Assembly (NCBI GenBank): GCA_025765595.1
Contig: JAIVFH010000067.1
Coordinates: forward strand, 62,001 to 126,000
Source of the DNA: Obelidium mucronatum
Lineage: Eukaryota > Chytridiomycota > Chytridiomycetes > Chytridiales > Chytriomycetaceae
Reading direction: 5' to 3'
DNA: 64,000 nucleotides
Shown piece after piece: positions 20,852 through 32,233 of the stretch (position 1 is its first letter; every line of letters starts with the position of its first letter). The notes beneath the pieces are model-generated. The model saw only the letters and a list, made by a program, of their open reading frames with translations. It was not told the DNA's origin and searched no databases. The position numbers were made by a program, and so were the translations under genes.

Positions 20852-22129
20852 TTTTTGAACAAAAACTGATTCCATTTTTCGTGCCAAGATGCGTCCAACA
20901 TTGCCAATGAAGCGATCGATCAAATTCGAACTGTCATGACCTTGACGAAAGAGAAAATGTTCCTTGACATTTACAAGGCCAACATTAAAGAACCACACGC
21001 CATTGCCATCAAAGGTGGTTTGGTTGCTGCTGTTGGTTTCGCTCTCGGACAGGGTATTATTTTCCTCACCTATGCTCTGGCCTTTTACGCCGGCTCCCAA
21101 TTTACCATTATGGGAATCATGGATGCCCCTAGTGTTCTGAAAGTTATGTTCGCTGTCATTTTCACGGCCATTTCGTTGGGACAAGCTTCTGCTTTGGCTC
21201 CAAATTACGTCAAGGCCAAACTTGCAGCTTTGAGTATCTTTGATCTGTTGGATCGTACGTCGAGAATCAATCCAGCCAGTGGAGAAGGTGTCGTTATGGC
21301 CGCTTCAGATGTACAAGGCATCGCCGAAGTCAAGGATGGTGTTTTCAACTATCCAGCAAGACCTGACGTTCCTGTTCTCCAAGGAATGAGCATCAAGGCC
21401 TTGCCCGGACAAACTGTCGCTTTGGTCGGTCCTTCTGGTTGTGGAAAGTCTACAATGATTGGAATTCTGGGTCAGTACTTTTTTTTTGTAACTCGTGCGT
21501 GCACAGTCAGTATTAAAACAAAGGTTATTTTAGAGCGCTGGTATGATCTTCACAACGGTGAAGCCCACTTTGACAACCAAAATCTGAAAAACTGGAATCT
21601 TGCAAACCTTCGATCTCATATTGCCCTTGTCGGCCAAGAACCTGTCCTCTTCAACTATTCTATCCGTGAAAACATTGCCTATGGAGCCATCAATGGAATT
21701 GCCTCAGAAGAGGAAATTGAAACAGCAGCCCGAAAAGCAAACATCCATGATTTCGTTAAGAGTCTTCCCGAAGGGTACAACACAGTTGTTGGAAGCAAAG
21801 GTGGGCAATTGAGTGGAGGTCAGAAGCAGAGAGTTGCGATTGCTCGTGCGTTGATTCGTGAACCAAAGTTACTGTTGTTGGATGAAGCCACATCTGCGCT
21901 TGACAGTGAGTCTGAAAAAGTGGTTCAAGCTGCATTGGATGTTGCAGCTGAAGGAAGAACTACAATTGTGATTGCTCACAGATTGAGTACGATTCAAAAC
22001 GCGGACCACATTATTGTTGCCAAGGGAGGAAGGGTTATTGAACAAGGGACGTATGACAATTTGCTGAAGGCTAATGGGCAGTTTGCTGAGCTAGTTGCGG
22101 CTCAATCTTTGGCTAAACAAGATGCTTAA
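17575..22129 (+). CDS. Full-length ABCB (P-glycoprotein/MDR-type) ABC transporter
   Basis: Exons 17575-17819, 17980-18172, 18315-18886, 18969-20268, 20329-20809, 20889-21470 and 21534-22129 give 1322 aa, the usual length. The order is TMD-NBD-TMD-NBD. NBD1 has GASGSGKST (near residue 424), the signature MSGGQKQR, LLLDEATSALD and the IAHRLST H-loop. NBD2 has GPSGCGKST (near 1111), LSGGQKQR and LLLDEATSALDSES. A Lys/Glu-rich linker near residue 710-730 joins the halves. Both catalytic sites look intact. The family exports lipophilic compounds or peptides at the plasma membrane. Intron 5 is GT followed by 40 T. The 3' end is duplicated as a relic at 23258-23512. Confidence 0.96.
20811..20850 (+). 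repeat. Poly(T) tract of 40 starting at the 5' splice site
   Basis: The intron 20810-20888 opens with GT and continues as an unbroken T run to 20850. The splice junction (EAYE/DASNIANEAID) is in frame and conserved in the ABCB family. Confidence 0.95.
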
Positions 22130-22163
22130 TTTTATCAACCCCATATTTCAAACCATTGAACTC

Positions 22164-22169
22164 AATAAA
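22164..22169 (+). terminator. Poly(A) signal of the ABCB transporter
   Basis: AATAAA lies 34 bases after the stop codon, within the 55-base gap to the convergent Crinkler-like gene. On the other strand that gene's stop TAA (22187-22185) overlaps an AATAAA at 22186-22181. Confidence 0.6.
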
Positions 22170-22184
22170 TAATCAGATGGTTTA

Positions 22185-23227
22185 TTATAGATTGATGAAC
22201 GTCTGAGAATATTCTGCCTCTGCCCACATTTTATCTTGAACTTCCGGGGAAAATGTATCATCATTCATAACAGTGTTTCCGGAATTGTCCCTTTTCATAT
22301 CCTTTGGCTCGGCTGCTCCCTTCAGCTTCTGAAGATGGAATTGGGTATTATGATATTTCAGAAATTCTGGCGCTGGCCATTCACTTCGTTTCGAGGAAGG
22401 AAAAGATATTCTTTTATCGTCAAGGAACTGTAGTTCCGACGTAACTGAAAGAAAAACAGATGGGTCCTGAACCCGAACAACATATTCATCGTTCTCGAAA
22501 ACAATGGTGAATAGAAACGAGTCAAACGCCATGTTAAAGGATGCCCGCATCAAAATTCCATTCCGAACATCAAAAGCGTCATCATCGGGCCGAAGACAAA
22601 ACGGACGGTAATTTGCGATCCAGGACGCCTTTTGAAGCTTTAAGATTAAAAAATGACAGCCAACTTGAATAAAATCGGAATTACCAAATCTCTCTCAGGA
22701 TACTTCCACGATATAATATGGCAAGCTTGGCAGGAATCGGATTGGGCGCCGGTTAAAACACATCTTGTGTCGCGAGACATCAAATACTCCCTGAAACGAG
22801 ACTGTTTGTAACTATCACGCGAAGAGGTTGAACTTTTTCGGCTTTTGGAGGACTGGCTAGTTCCCTCGTCGTCAATAAGTCGTTTCACCCGTTTTGCCAC
22901 TTCAACCACGACTTCGTCAGAAACATGCAAAACCCCATCAACAGCTACCCGAAGAGGATGTTGATCATCGTTCTGAACAAAGCCTGTCTGAGAAGCTACG
23001 TCCGTTAACAGCAGCCCGGGTCTCAGAGCATCGTTTCTGATAGGATCATTGGTGTAGATGTTGATACGACTGGTGGAGACAGGATCAAAGTCGGGTGACA
23101 TCTTCGCCTTGACCTTCTCAATAAAGTCATCGACATCCTTACATCCATCCGTATACACTTTCACAGCTCTGCTGCTACCGTATTTTACCCAAAAGAATGG
23201 GGGAAAGGACTGGGTGTTGTTTGTCAT
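22185..23227 (-). CDS. Crinkler-type N-terminal domain with HNH nuclease domain
   Basis: Exons 23227-22685 and 22637-22185 give 331 aa. Residues 10-105 (FFWVKYGSSRAVKVYTDGCK, then DVDDFIEKVKAKM, ALRPGLLLTDV and HPLRVAV) resemble the ubiquitin-like header of fungal Crinkler proteins. A Ser/Lys-rich spacer follows. From about residue 145 an HNH_2-type fold appears: YLMSRDTRCVLTG, ACHIIS with its His, and RNGILMRASFNMAFD with its Asn. The third position, usually His in LHxxFD, is Asn here, so the motif reads H-N-N. Crinkler-HNH proteins are described as nuclear-acting effectors or mobile-element-related nucleases. No secretion signal is seen. It sits between the ABCB gene and its relic. Confidence 0.75.
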
Positions 23228-23257
23228 AACAGAATAAATTTATTTTTATGTTTCAGA

Positions 23258-23512
23258 AAAGGAAGGACTCGCTCACACTGTGATGATGGTTCTTGGTTCA
23301 ATGTTCTCCCAATGCTCTCTCCTTGTAAAGAGTTCATATCATTTCAGGTCTTCTCCCAAATTACTGTTATGTGGAGGAAGAGTGATTGAACAAGGGATAC
23401 AATCAGGACAATTTTGCTGAATACCAATGGGCGGTTTGGCTGCTCTCTTGCGGCTCAATCTTTGGCCAAACAAGATGGTTAAACTTTTTGTCAACCCCAT
23501 ATTTCAAATACA
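23258..23512 (+). pseudogene. Decayed partial copy of the ABCB transporter
   Basis: Two blocks match the upstream transporter. About 23258-23365 follows 20138-20345 (end of exon 4, the intron and start of exon 5), with shared stretches such as TTCTTGGTTCAAT and CCCAATG. About 23372-23510 follows 22025-22152, including TTGCGGCTCAATCTTTGG, and continues past the stop codon into the 3' flank (TCAACCCCATATTTCAAA). The roughly 1.7 kb between the blocks is missing, and indels break the frame. This is the remnant of a tandem duplication. Confidence 0.85.
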
Positions 23513-23591
23513 GTGTCTTCCAAATAAATTTTTGCAAGTGAACCTGTGTTCATCAAGACTCATTCCAACCCGACTACTGTAGTTGCCAAGA

Positions 23592-23614
23592 TCCGCCCGC
23601 CCGCCCGTCCGCCC
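23592..23614 (+). repeat. Imperfect CCGCCCGC-type repeat before activator 2
   Basis: A short C/G repeat of CCGC/CCGT units lies just upstream of the ATG at 23627, at the left edge of the GC-rich first exon. Confidence 0.6.
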
Positions 23615-23626
23615 ATACATACAGAC

Positions 23627-25669
23627 ATGTCGTGTTTGCCAGAGCCGCAGCCGCAAGCCCCGGGCAGCGGAACCCCGCAAGTTTGTTCGCCAGACTTGGC
23701 GCCGCCCGCCCCTACCGAAGCTCTGCCCCCACATGCGGTGTCCACCGCTGACCTGGCTTCAGTCTCGCTGTCTGCGCAGGAGTGGTCGCTGCTGGGCGAC
23801 AACGTCCTGGAGCTGCCCAAGCTTTCAGTCTTGGACCTGTGCATGAACGCATCGGAAGCACCTATCGTGGATGACCTTGATTCAGGTACAATAAAAACCA
23901 AATGCGTTTCCATTGGCGTATTGGCTGAGACGTTTTGACTTGCGTTGTCAAAAAAAACAACCAATAAACGAACAGGATTCGCGGACGCAGATATGAGTAG
24001 CTGGGTGATTGAAGACCCTGACTTGATGCCAACTCTTGAAGACTGGCTCCTTGTTCAGAAGCAATCGCGCATCTTCTTTGCTTACGATGGAGATGAATTT
24101 TTGAATGGGTTTTTTACTCAGCCTGCTGCTTGGAGGCTGATTCATTGTGCGACAAATGCATACATGAAAAAGCTACCGGAAGATATACAACTCTCTTATT
24201 TCAAACGGGCACACAAAGCTGTGATTCACTCCATGAATGAAACTGCATCCTATAAATCCGTACAAACCCTGTATTTCTTATCCACTTTCGCTGAATGTAA
24301 GAATTTTTTTTGTAAATGCCAAAGTTAAAACGTCGGAAAAAAAAAATGAAAAGGGAAAGGGCAGCCGGAAGCAAGTAAGCCATTCCTGAAGAAAGCATTG
24401 GATCTTATTCAGAAACTCCGCCTTGACATTGATCCTGATTATTCCCCTTGGCTGTATCATCTGAATCTTTCTGCAAGGCAACGAGAAGACCGAAGGCGTG
24501 CATTTTGGTCATGTTTCTTGCAAATGCGGTTTCATCAGGCAATCAGCAGCGACGCAACTCTTTCCAGCATTACAGCAGACAATATAAAATCGCCCAGCGC
24601 AGTCAATTTCCCACATCCCATTTTTACTGCCATGCCTCAATTGAAGTGGATGTGTGAAATCTATAACATTCTTGGTCTTATCAAGCGCCACCATTTGACT
24701 GCGCCGATATCAACTGGCGATCTCATGAAGCCTACAACTATTTCCGATCTTCACTCCTATATTCAATTGTTCCTTACTCATGTCCCTGCAGAATACCTTC
24801 TCGTCTCAGAAACAGCATACTTACTTACAGAAATGGATTCAAACAGATTCCGATCTCAAATCGATCATATGCATCCCAGAGAACAAACATTTGTCCTTAC
24901 GTTCAACGCAGAGATTATGTCTGCTCAATGCGCGTTGCACCGACCCACAATGTACCTCTCCAGTATCAAATCCTGTCGCCCAATCTATCTAAGTGAGCAG
25001 CATCAGAATTTGATTGCTTCTTCAATACAGCAGTGTCTCGAAAACGCGTTGCGAATATCTCACTTGCTTCCAAAACTACTTGAACTGAACATGTTCAATT
25101 CATTTATGGTGCTATGTCCTTTTTTTGAAGCCATGAATGTGTTTTGGTTTATACGGACGCGAATGGACAAGATTTGGTGGGGCGTGTTGAAGGCAACATC
25201 CAAAATAGGGATACCATCGTCGCCACCGTCGTCGTTGTCCTCAGCAACTATGATTGGAAAAAACAGCCTTAATTGGGCCATTCTTCATCCCATATGTTTG
25301 CAAATCGTCAACTTGGTCAGAAACGTACATTCGTTGGAAGGAAGTAAATCAGGATCAACATTGCCGTTGTTGCAATGTGTTGAAGCAATGTTGCATGAGA
25401 TGGAGAATATCGAAGACAGGTCGTTGATTCAAAATTCCATACAATGCAACAGCAATTGCGAAAAGGCAATTGAGTCTGCGGTTTTTGAGATGAAAATTCT
25501 GGCATTGGATGAAGATGTTGTGGTGGAGGAGCTTTCCGAGTCTTCCTCGACAAAAGAGCCCCCGTGCTTTCTCGGGCTTCTTGGGATGGAAGTCGGCCCT
25601 TTGCGATCCATGCGTTGGAAGGGGCCAAGTGAAGAGAGTTGGAGGTTGTTTTGGAAGTTATACTGTTAA
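23627..25669 (+). CDS. Activator paralogue 2 lacking the zinc cluster
   Basis: Exons 23627-23885, 23976-24296 and 24354-25669 give 631 aa. From exon 2 on it follows activators 1 and 3: EDPDLMPTLEDW, FFAYDGDEFLNGFFTQPAAWRLIHC, LDIDPDYSPWLYHLNLSARQ, REDRRRAFWS and a C-terminal CFLGLLGMEV...PSEESWRLFWKL. The phase-1 intron splitting a Trp codon is conserved. Exon 1 (86 aa, GC-rich, Pro/Ala/Ser-rich) contains no CX2CX6C pattern, so the DNA-binding domain present in the other two is missing. In the 115 bases between the ABCB relic and the start I see no zinc-cluster exon. It may act as a cofactor or dominant regulator, or be losing function; the intact 1896-base frame argues against a recent pseudogene. 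Confidence 0.85.
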
Positions 25670-25718
25670 TATCAAAAACTTAAAATTGTTTTTAAGAAAG
25701 CATTAATAATACCACCAA

Positions 25719-26413
25719 ATGCTTGCCCGCCTCGCCGTCCGGCGCCGCCTCTTCTCGACGGCTTCAGCAGCGCCGTCCGCCGCCGACACGCCGCTGCGCA
25801 ACATGCTCGACGCGCCGAGCGGCGCGCCGCTGATCGCGAAAGTCGGCGCGGCGACGGTGACCATCAACAACGTGGTCCACACGGGCGGCGTCCTCGTCGT
25901 CAACAACACGCCGCTGCTGTGGGACGCGCCGCAGTTCACGCTGGGCAACGCCGCTGGGCTCGGCGCTGCGCCGGCCGGCGCGAACCACGGCGCGAACCAC
26001 GGCGTGTTCCAGCGCTGGACGACCGACGCATTCAGAGTCTTCGAGGTCGTGTCGCCGACGCCTGGTTCGTGCGCGGTGTGGCGCGCTGCGCGGACTGACA
26101 AAAAAATACAGAAATCCTGGTTGTTGGAACAGGCGCGCAGATGCAGCTCATGCCGCAGTACCTGAGAAATTACCTCAACTCGCTGGGAATGCAGGTGGAA
26201 ATAATGTCCACGGTGCGTTGTCTTTTTTGGAAATGACCAAGTACCCTAACAACTCGCTTGGAACAGAGACACGCTGCGTCAACTTACAACTTGTTGGTTC
26301 AAGAAGGAAGAAAAGTCGCTGCTGCTCTTCTCCCCGCGATTCCCACAAGTGCACGCACGGGTCTGCCACTGGTGACAGTACAAAGTGGGAAACGACCTGA
26401 AGAGTCTCAATAA
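25719..26413 (+). CDS. NDUFAF3: Mitochondrial complex I assembly factor NDUFAF3 (DUF498/MTH938 fold)
   Basis: Exons 25719-26064, 26112-26212 and 26267-26413 give 197 aa. The N-terminus MLARLAVRRRLFSTASA is an Arg-rich mitochondrial presequence. The fold is seen in GGVLVVNNTPLLWD, EILVVGTGAQMQLMP, the LGMQVEIMSTRHAASTYNLL stretch and EGRKVAAALLP, all typical of NDUFAF3. The protein works with NDUFAF4 in early complex I assembly at the inner membrane. Exon 1 and part of exon 2 are GC-rich; exon 3 is not. Only 49 AT-rich bases separate it from activator 2 upstream. Its stop TAA is part of an AATAAA. Confidence 0.9.
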
Positions 26414-26498
26414 AGCCGCCACTTTTAAACTCAAAAGATAATCCAGTCAAAACAACCATTCATTCATCAAAAGATTACCACAATTTTATGCCTATTCA

Positions 26499-28646
26499 TT
26501 ATTGGGTGGACGTGAAGGAAAACCTGTCCGTTTCAAGCATCTGTTGTAATCCCTTGATATACATTCCTCCATTTCTCCATTCGATCTCCCCTAAACCAAT
26601 AATAATGGGCGATCCCAAAGTTCCATCGGCATTAGGAACACCGGTGATCTTGTAACTATCAGAAACATTTGACGCAGGATTGCATCGGGACACTTCATAT
26701 CTTGGATGAAATGTCAGCAAAACGAATGGTGTCGGAAAAGGACGAACACTACCAACCTAGTTCCAATTTCGTCCTCGAGTTCCAAGATTGTTTTAGGGAT
26801 AGATAGGCGCACTCTCCAATACGCCCAGCCTTCCATCTTTTTGAGCTCTTGACCAGTTAAACCAAGGGAAACATTGGCGGTAGGCAAAACTGCAGCTGCG
26901 ACAGGCTTTGTATTCAAATCGACCAAACTGTCTTGTAAATACTTTGGCCATTCAATTAGCACTTGAGGCGAATATTTGAAACTTAAGTAAAAAATAACAC
27001 AAAACGAAATGTGAGTAAAAAAAATGCACCAGCCAAATAAAAAAACACCTACCATGCTCGACCATCGACAGAAGAAAACAAGACTCGAACAGCTTCATAC
27101 AAATCCTTTCTCTTGCTGCCTCCGACTCTTGCAGAAACAGGAATCGACCCTCCTACATTTGGCAAAAGGCTTCTTCCAACACTGGCCAAAACACCTGGCC
27201 CAATAACACTCCGCCTCCTTCCCTCGATAGCAGCCACTGTCCCAGCTCCACCAGCAACACCACCTCCTACGCCTCCAGTAAGGCTTGACCCATACACATC
27301 ACCCCCTAAAACACGCTCCTGCACACCCACAGCACACCATTCCACCGCCCCACTCTTTCTCCCACTCAATGACGAAGCCTTCTGGGAATATCTACGATTA
27401 TTCAAGATTGTGGGTTGAATCGTGTGCGTCTGTGTCGCGCTTCCCGTACTTGTTCTCAAGAAACCGGGTATAGATTGTTTACTTGGAATTTCAACAACTC
27501 GTTCGATTCGAATTGATTCACCTGATCGCCGTTTTAGTATGGAATAAAACAAAAAAATATTTTTTTTAACAAAAAAAAAAAAAAAAAGGAATTAACCTTG
27601 ATGAGAACCACCCCAACCGCGAGAAGCAAAAACAACAGAAGAACTAGCTGCACCGCTAGAAAACGGATCCGTAGAGGAAGCCGGCTCCAGTTTTGTTTCG
27701 GCTGAAGAATTTGCCACATTTTCGTTTTCTAGTACAGGTTGGACGGCCGTGCATGTTGTTCCAGTGTACTTGACAAGGCGGGGAAGTACACGTATAGTAA
27801 CGAGAAGATCATGCAACGGTTGGTCAGTGTAGATGGGATGTGGTGTAGCAATCAAGGTGGGGATTGAATCAGTTTGCACAGTTTTCGCTTCAATTGGTTG
27901 CGTCGGCGCGGAGGGTGGTGGTCCTTCCTGATTGGTTGGTGCGGGTGGTGTTGTTGGTGTTGACGTAGGGTGCCCTTGAGGTGAGGAAGGCATGTTCGTA
28001 GTATGTTGATCGACTATACTCTGTTTTGTTATAACGTGGTGTTTGAAAGCCGGGCCATCTACTGGTCGGTAATGCCCTGAGTGAATAATAGCTGAAAAAT
28101 GGGGATGAGAAAATAAAAAAGCACGTCCAAAGATCATAAAACCAAAACATAAACAACACCAACCAGCAACAATATCTGAATCGTCCGTATAAATATCCGT
28201 GCCCCACACAGCACGACACTGAACGGCAGGGTTCCGCGTGTACGATAAGTGCTCTGCAGGAATACGAATGTCCAGCGACCCAAACAGGTGGTCCGTGTTG
28301 AATTCCGGCAGCAGCGACAGCGCCAGACTTCGCGGATCGTTTTGCGGCGCCGCCGTTCGCGTCGGCGGGGCGTAGGTTACACAGCCCAGGACTTTCGAGG
28401 GGTCGGCGGCGAGCAGCGCGTCTGCGTTGACGACGGTGACTTCGCCGACCTTTCCAATCTGCGGCTTTGCGGCGGCGGCAGCGGCGCCGACTGTCGCGCC
28501 GGCGTTTGGTTTGCGCCGCTTGGCGTCGCTGTCCGGCGCCGCGTCTGCGCTGCGTTCGCGCTTGGCTGCTTCGAGTCAGCGAAGAAAAGAGACGAAGAAG
28601 GCGGCTTACTGATGGCGGTGGCGTCGGACGGATCAACTGCTTCCAT
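26499..28646 (-). CDS. RXT3: Rxt3-like subunit of the Rpd3L histone deacetylase complex
   Basis: Exons 28646-28610, 28565-28164, 28091-27597, 27521-27053, 26981-26757 and 26700-26499 give 609 aa. The diagnostic Rxt3 core is split over two exons: RIPAEHLSYTRN, AVWGTDIYTDDSDIVA, then AIIHSGHY, and later DLLVTIRVLPRLVKYTGT. The core is preceded by an Ala/Lys/Arg-rich N-terminus and followed by about 300 less conserved residues including a Gly-rich stretch. In yeast Rxt3 is a subunit of the large Rpd3 deacetylase complex. The first intron is only 44 bases. Exon 2 is strongly GC-rich; the rest is not. It converges with NDUFAF3 (85 bases between stops). Confidence 0.88.
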
Positions 28647-28748
28647 TCAGGTTTTGTATTTATTTATGGGATTTTTGTTTTTGGTCATCACTCCCATTTT
28701 TTCGAATTAACTAAACATTTTTTCATATTTATACTATTACGTCTCATC

Positions 28749-31700
28749 TCAGATCAACGATCCATCAGCATCAAAGGGGGAAAGATCTGGCGATCCCATC
28801 TCCCGACCACCCCCATCCAAAGTCACAACCAAAGGCGGCAGCGTACTCTTGATTTCTTTGATCTCAAACGGAAGCTCCTCCACCGCTTCAACAACACTTC
28901 CAGCAGATCCACCCGCCCCAACAGAGCTACTCAACGAAGAAGTTGAACTCCGTCCAAAAAACCACGACCGCTTCGGAGGCGGTGCATTTTTCGCTGCCAA
29001 CTCTGCTTGCAATTTCTTTGCCACGGCTTCAGCTCGCTTGGCTTCCGCTTCCGCCCGCCTTGCTTCGTCCTCCTCTTTCCGTTTCCGCACCCGTTCTTCA
29101 TACTCCTCCTGCTTCTTCCTTGCCGCTTCCTCTTTTGCTCTTTCCTTGTCATTCTTTATCCGCTCCTTCTCCTTTTCCTCATCCAAACGAGCCTGCTCCG
29201 CCTCCTTCTCCCCATCGTCAAAGAACTCATCATCAACACTGAACCCAACATGCTTCAAGATTCTCGGCATTGCACTACGATACTCCAAATGCCCACCTTT
29301 CAACACACTGTCCAGATTATAATTCTCGATTCCATCGACACCCTTGACGGGATTTAAACCAGCCACGTCTGCCAAAAACGCACTCGACGCACGGTACAGC
29401 ATGCTCAGAATGTAGTCATTGGTGATGTATCCATTCACAAGGCGTCCAGAGACGACGCTGGATATGGCTTTCCATTCTTTAGTGGTGGCCATGACAGGGG
29501 TTCCAAATAGGTATGCTTCTTCTACTATGGAGAAGGCGGATTCTCCTCGGGAGGCTAGTTCAAGTAGACAATAGTAGATTACACGTGCTCCGAGGGAGAA
29601 CCCGACGAGAGTGACTGGGCGGTTTCCTTGAACGCGGCTGAGTAGTGTGTCGGCCAGAATCTAATTATCAATTATTTTTTTTAAAAAAAAAAAAACGGGT
29701 TCTTAATTTTGGAATGAATTTTTGGTCTTACCCTTCCGGCTTTTTTGGCTTTCGTTAGTCCATTCCCCCACGGATTATCCACCATATACGTCAATTTCAG
29801 TGCCCACAGCGGTCCAGTCAATCCAGCCATCAAAACAGGCAACAAAAAGTATTGAATTCCTTGCTGTAACAGGAAACTGGTAACTTCTGCCATCAGCAAT
29901 CGCACAGCATGCCCCAATTCAATCAACGCCTGCGTCTCCCAGACCAGTGCGTATTGTTCCCCATGTACTCCCGGCGTTAACGTAGAAAAGGGTAATGTAA
30001 AGTCATCACGGGAATCAATGGATCCAACCCAACCAGCTATGGTTATTAGAACATTGGCTTTTGGTGTGGATTCAGAAGTGTTCGCGCCTGCACCACTGCC
30101 GCCGCCGCCACCGACGCCTTCGCCGTCCCGCTCATCATTCGCAATAGGAGGTGTATTGGAGAACAAGATTGGAGCGCTGATTTCTCTCCCCAGTTCTCGA
30201 GGGGTGCTGAAATCCCGTGCCAAATCACGGCTCGGCCGATTATCCGGGGAAGATCCAACGCTTGATACACTGCTAGACCCACGGCGGTGTCCTATTCCAT
30301 TACTGACTTGCAAAGCTTCCATTCGTTTATCTACTGCACTGGACAATGTTGGAGGGGCAGTACTCGCTTCTTCTAATACAACCAACGAGGTCGAAGACAG
30401 TCCGCGATTGTGACCACCTTTTTGATCGCTGCCATCTGCAAAGCTGGCATCGTCCGTGTCAAATAAAACCGTCGTTGTAGCGGCAGCCGCTTCAATGGCT
30501 TTCCTCTCTTTCTCTGCCTTCTTGTCCCGTTTCTGTTTCAGTTTGTCTCGTTTCTCCTTATTCGCCCTGATGGAAACAAGAGCTTCTTCGAGACCAATGA
30601 ATTCAAATTCAAGGATTCCTTTTGTTCGCTTGTGCATTTTATATCCAGTCATACCTGATTTTTTTTTGTTTTTTTTTGCAAGTTAAGGAGTTGACTTTTG
30701 AAAACGCAAAGATTAATATACATAAAAAGACTAACCTCCACCAATGGACGCACCACTGGAAGCAATAATAGCAATTCCGGTAGATCCGCCCATAAACGCC
30801 GTCACACCTGCGCCCACCCCTCCTGCCACGTGGAATGTGGCCAAGGCCGATGTTATTCCACTGGCAATCAAGGGGGCAGCTAGACCAGCCGTCACCCCAA
30901 TTACGGCACCTCCAGCTAGAAAGAAGAAGAAGAAAAAAGAAGAAAAAAAGTAAATTCAATGTTTAGAGTGAATGGGTAGACATCCGCATTTGATGCTCAT
31001 TTTTTACCCAATGTAGCAAGCCCCATGTACAACCAACGCCCTTGGCTGTCCTTCTTGTTTCGATCCTTCACAATACTGCTTTCCAAAACAACTGATTCAT
31101 TTTCATTTGACTCTGAATCCTGGATCCGTAATTGCTCTGAAATAGTGTCCTCCAATTTCGCCACCGACCACCAGTCAATTTCCAAATGACGAGCAACAGC
31201 ACGGAGTAGAGATCGAGATCGAGAATCATAGAATCCGTCACAAATACATAGGATAAAGAGGTGAGAGAGAATCGTGAACCGGATATCCGAAACGTTGTTT
31301 GATTCTTGTTGTTGTTGTTGTTTTGGTATACTTTGAGTAAAAGAGCTGGAAGAAGACGAATCTTCAGCCATCCACTTTGCTTCCTGCTCTGCAATCCACG
31401 CCTGTTCCTGTTCGAGTTTTTGGAGTCGTTCCAGGGCTTTCGCGGCATCGTCGAGAAGAGTTCGAGACAGGTCCGATGGGATGAGTCCGTGAAGCGCGAG
31501 ATTCGCAATCATTTGCTGTTCGGCTTCGCTGACATCCAGAAAGGCATACAGCATGCGCATGAAGCTGTCGAACGCAATCGGGTCAGATCAAGATCAAAGA
31601 TCAAGAAAGAGATCGACGTCAGAGCCACACTCACCGGTCCGCCCACTCGTGGTAGCTCTGCTGGGCGTGCTTGCCGCCGGCGGCGGCGGCCAGCCGCGCC

Positions 31701-32098
31701 TCCCCGCGGCGGTGGATCTCCAGGTAGCACAGGCCGACGTAGGCCATCTTCTGGGCATCGGTGAAGATGCTCGTGATGTGGCTCAGCTGGTGGCTCTTTG
31801 TGATGACGGGCTGGCGCGGCCGGCTGCTGCTGGCGCCGGCGCCGGCGTCTCGGGCGCTGTCTCGGGCGCTGTCTCTGTAGGCCGCCGACGCCGAGTCCGA
31901 GTCGCCGTCGCCGTCGAACGTGTCGTACGCCGGCCGCCGCGGCGCGCCAAAGTCCGCCGTCCACGCCGCCGCCGCGCCCGCCCCAGCGCCTGGTCCCAGT
32001 CCCGATCCCGATCCCGATCCTGCGCCTGCGCCGGCCGCCACGGCGTCGCTCCAGGCCGCGCCGGACAGATCGTCGTCGAATGAATTCGTCTGCTGCAT
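28749..32098 (-). CDS. TMCO4: TMCO4/Mil1-like membrane alpha/beta hydrolase (DUF726)
   Basis: Exons 32098-31635, 31564-31008, 30915-30736, 30654-29732 and 29660-28749 give 1011 aa. A Gly/Ala-rich membrane segment (GGAVIGVTAGLAAPLIASGI and TGIAIIASSGASIGG) is followed by YKMHKRTKGILEFEF, ITIAGWV and the nucleophile elbow GFSLGAR, then KEWKAISSVVSGRLVNGYIT, all typical of DUF726. The yeast homologue Mil1 binds the AP-1 adaptor. The C-terminal 150 residues form a charged Lys/Glu/Arg coiled coil not seen in short homologues. Exon 1 is GC-rich with Gly/Ala/Ser repeats. The ATG at 32098 is chosen because the upstream frame lacks another ATG. Confidence 0.92.
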
Positions 32099-32233
32099 TG
32101 GTGCGTGCGGGTTTGAAAGTGGTGTCAAATGTTGTACCCTGTCTTAATTTTGATAGTAATAATATATAAAACAGTTTCTCTTCATTCCTTCCTCTTTCGA
32201 TACAACAGATACAACTCAAAAAACGTCCGACTC

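Noticed and set aside
27554..27590. A/T run as a gene boundary inside the Rxt3 gene
   Set aside because: It lies in an intron (27596-27522) whose flanking exons join in phase; the exons on both sides belong to one 609-aa frame.
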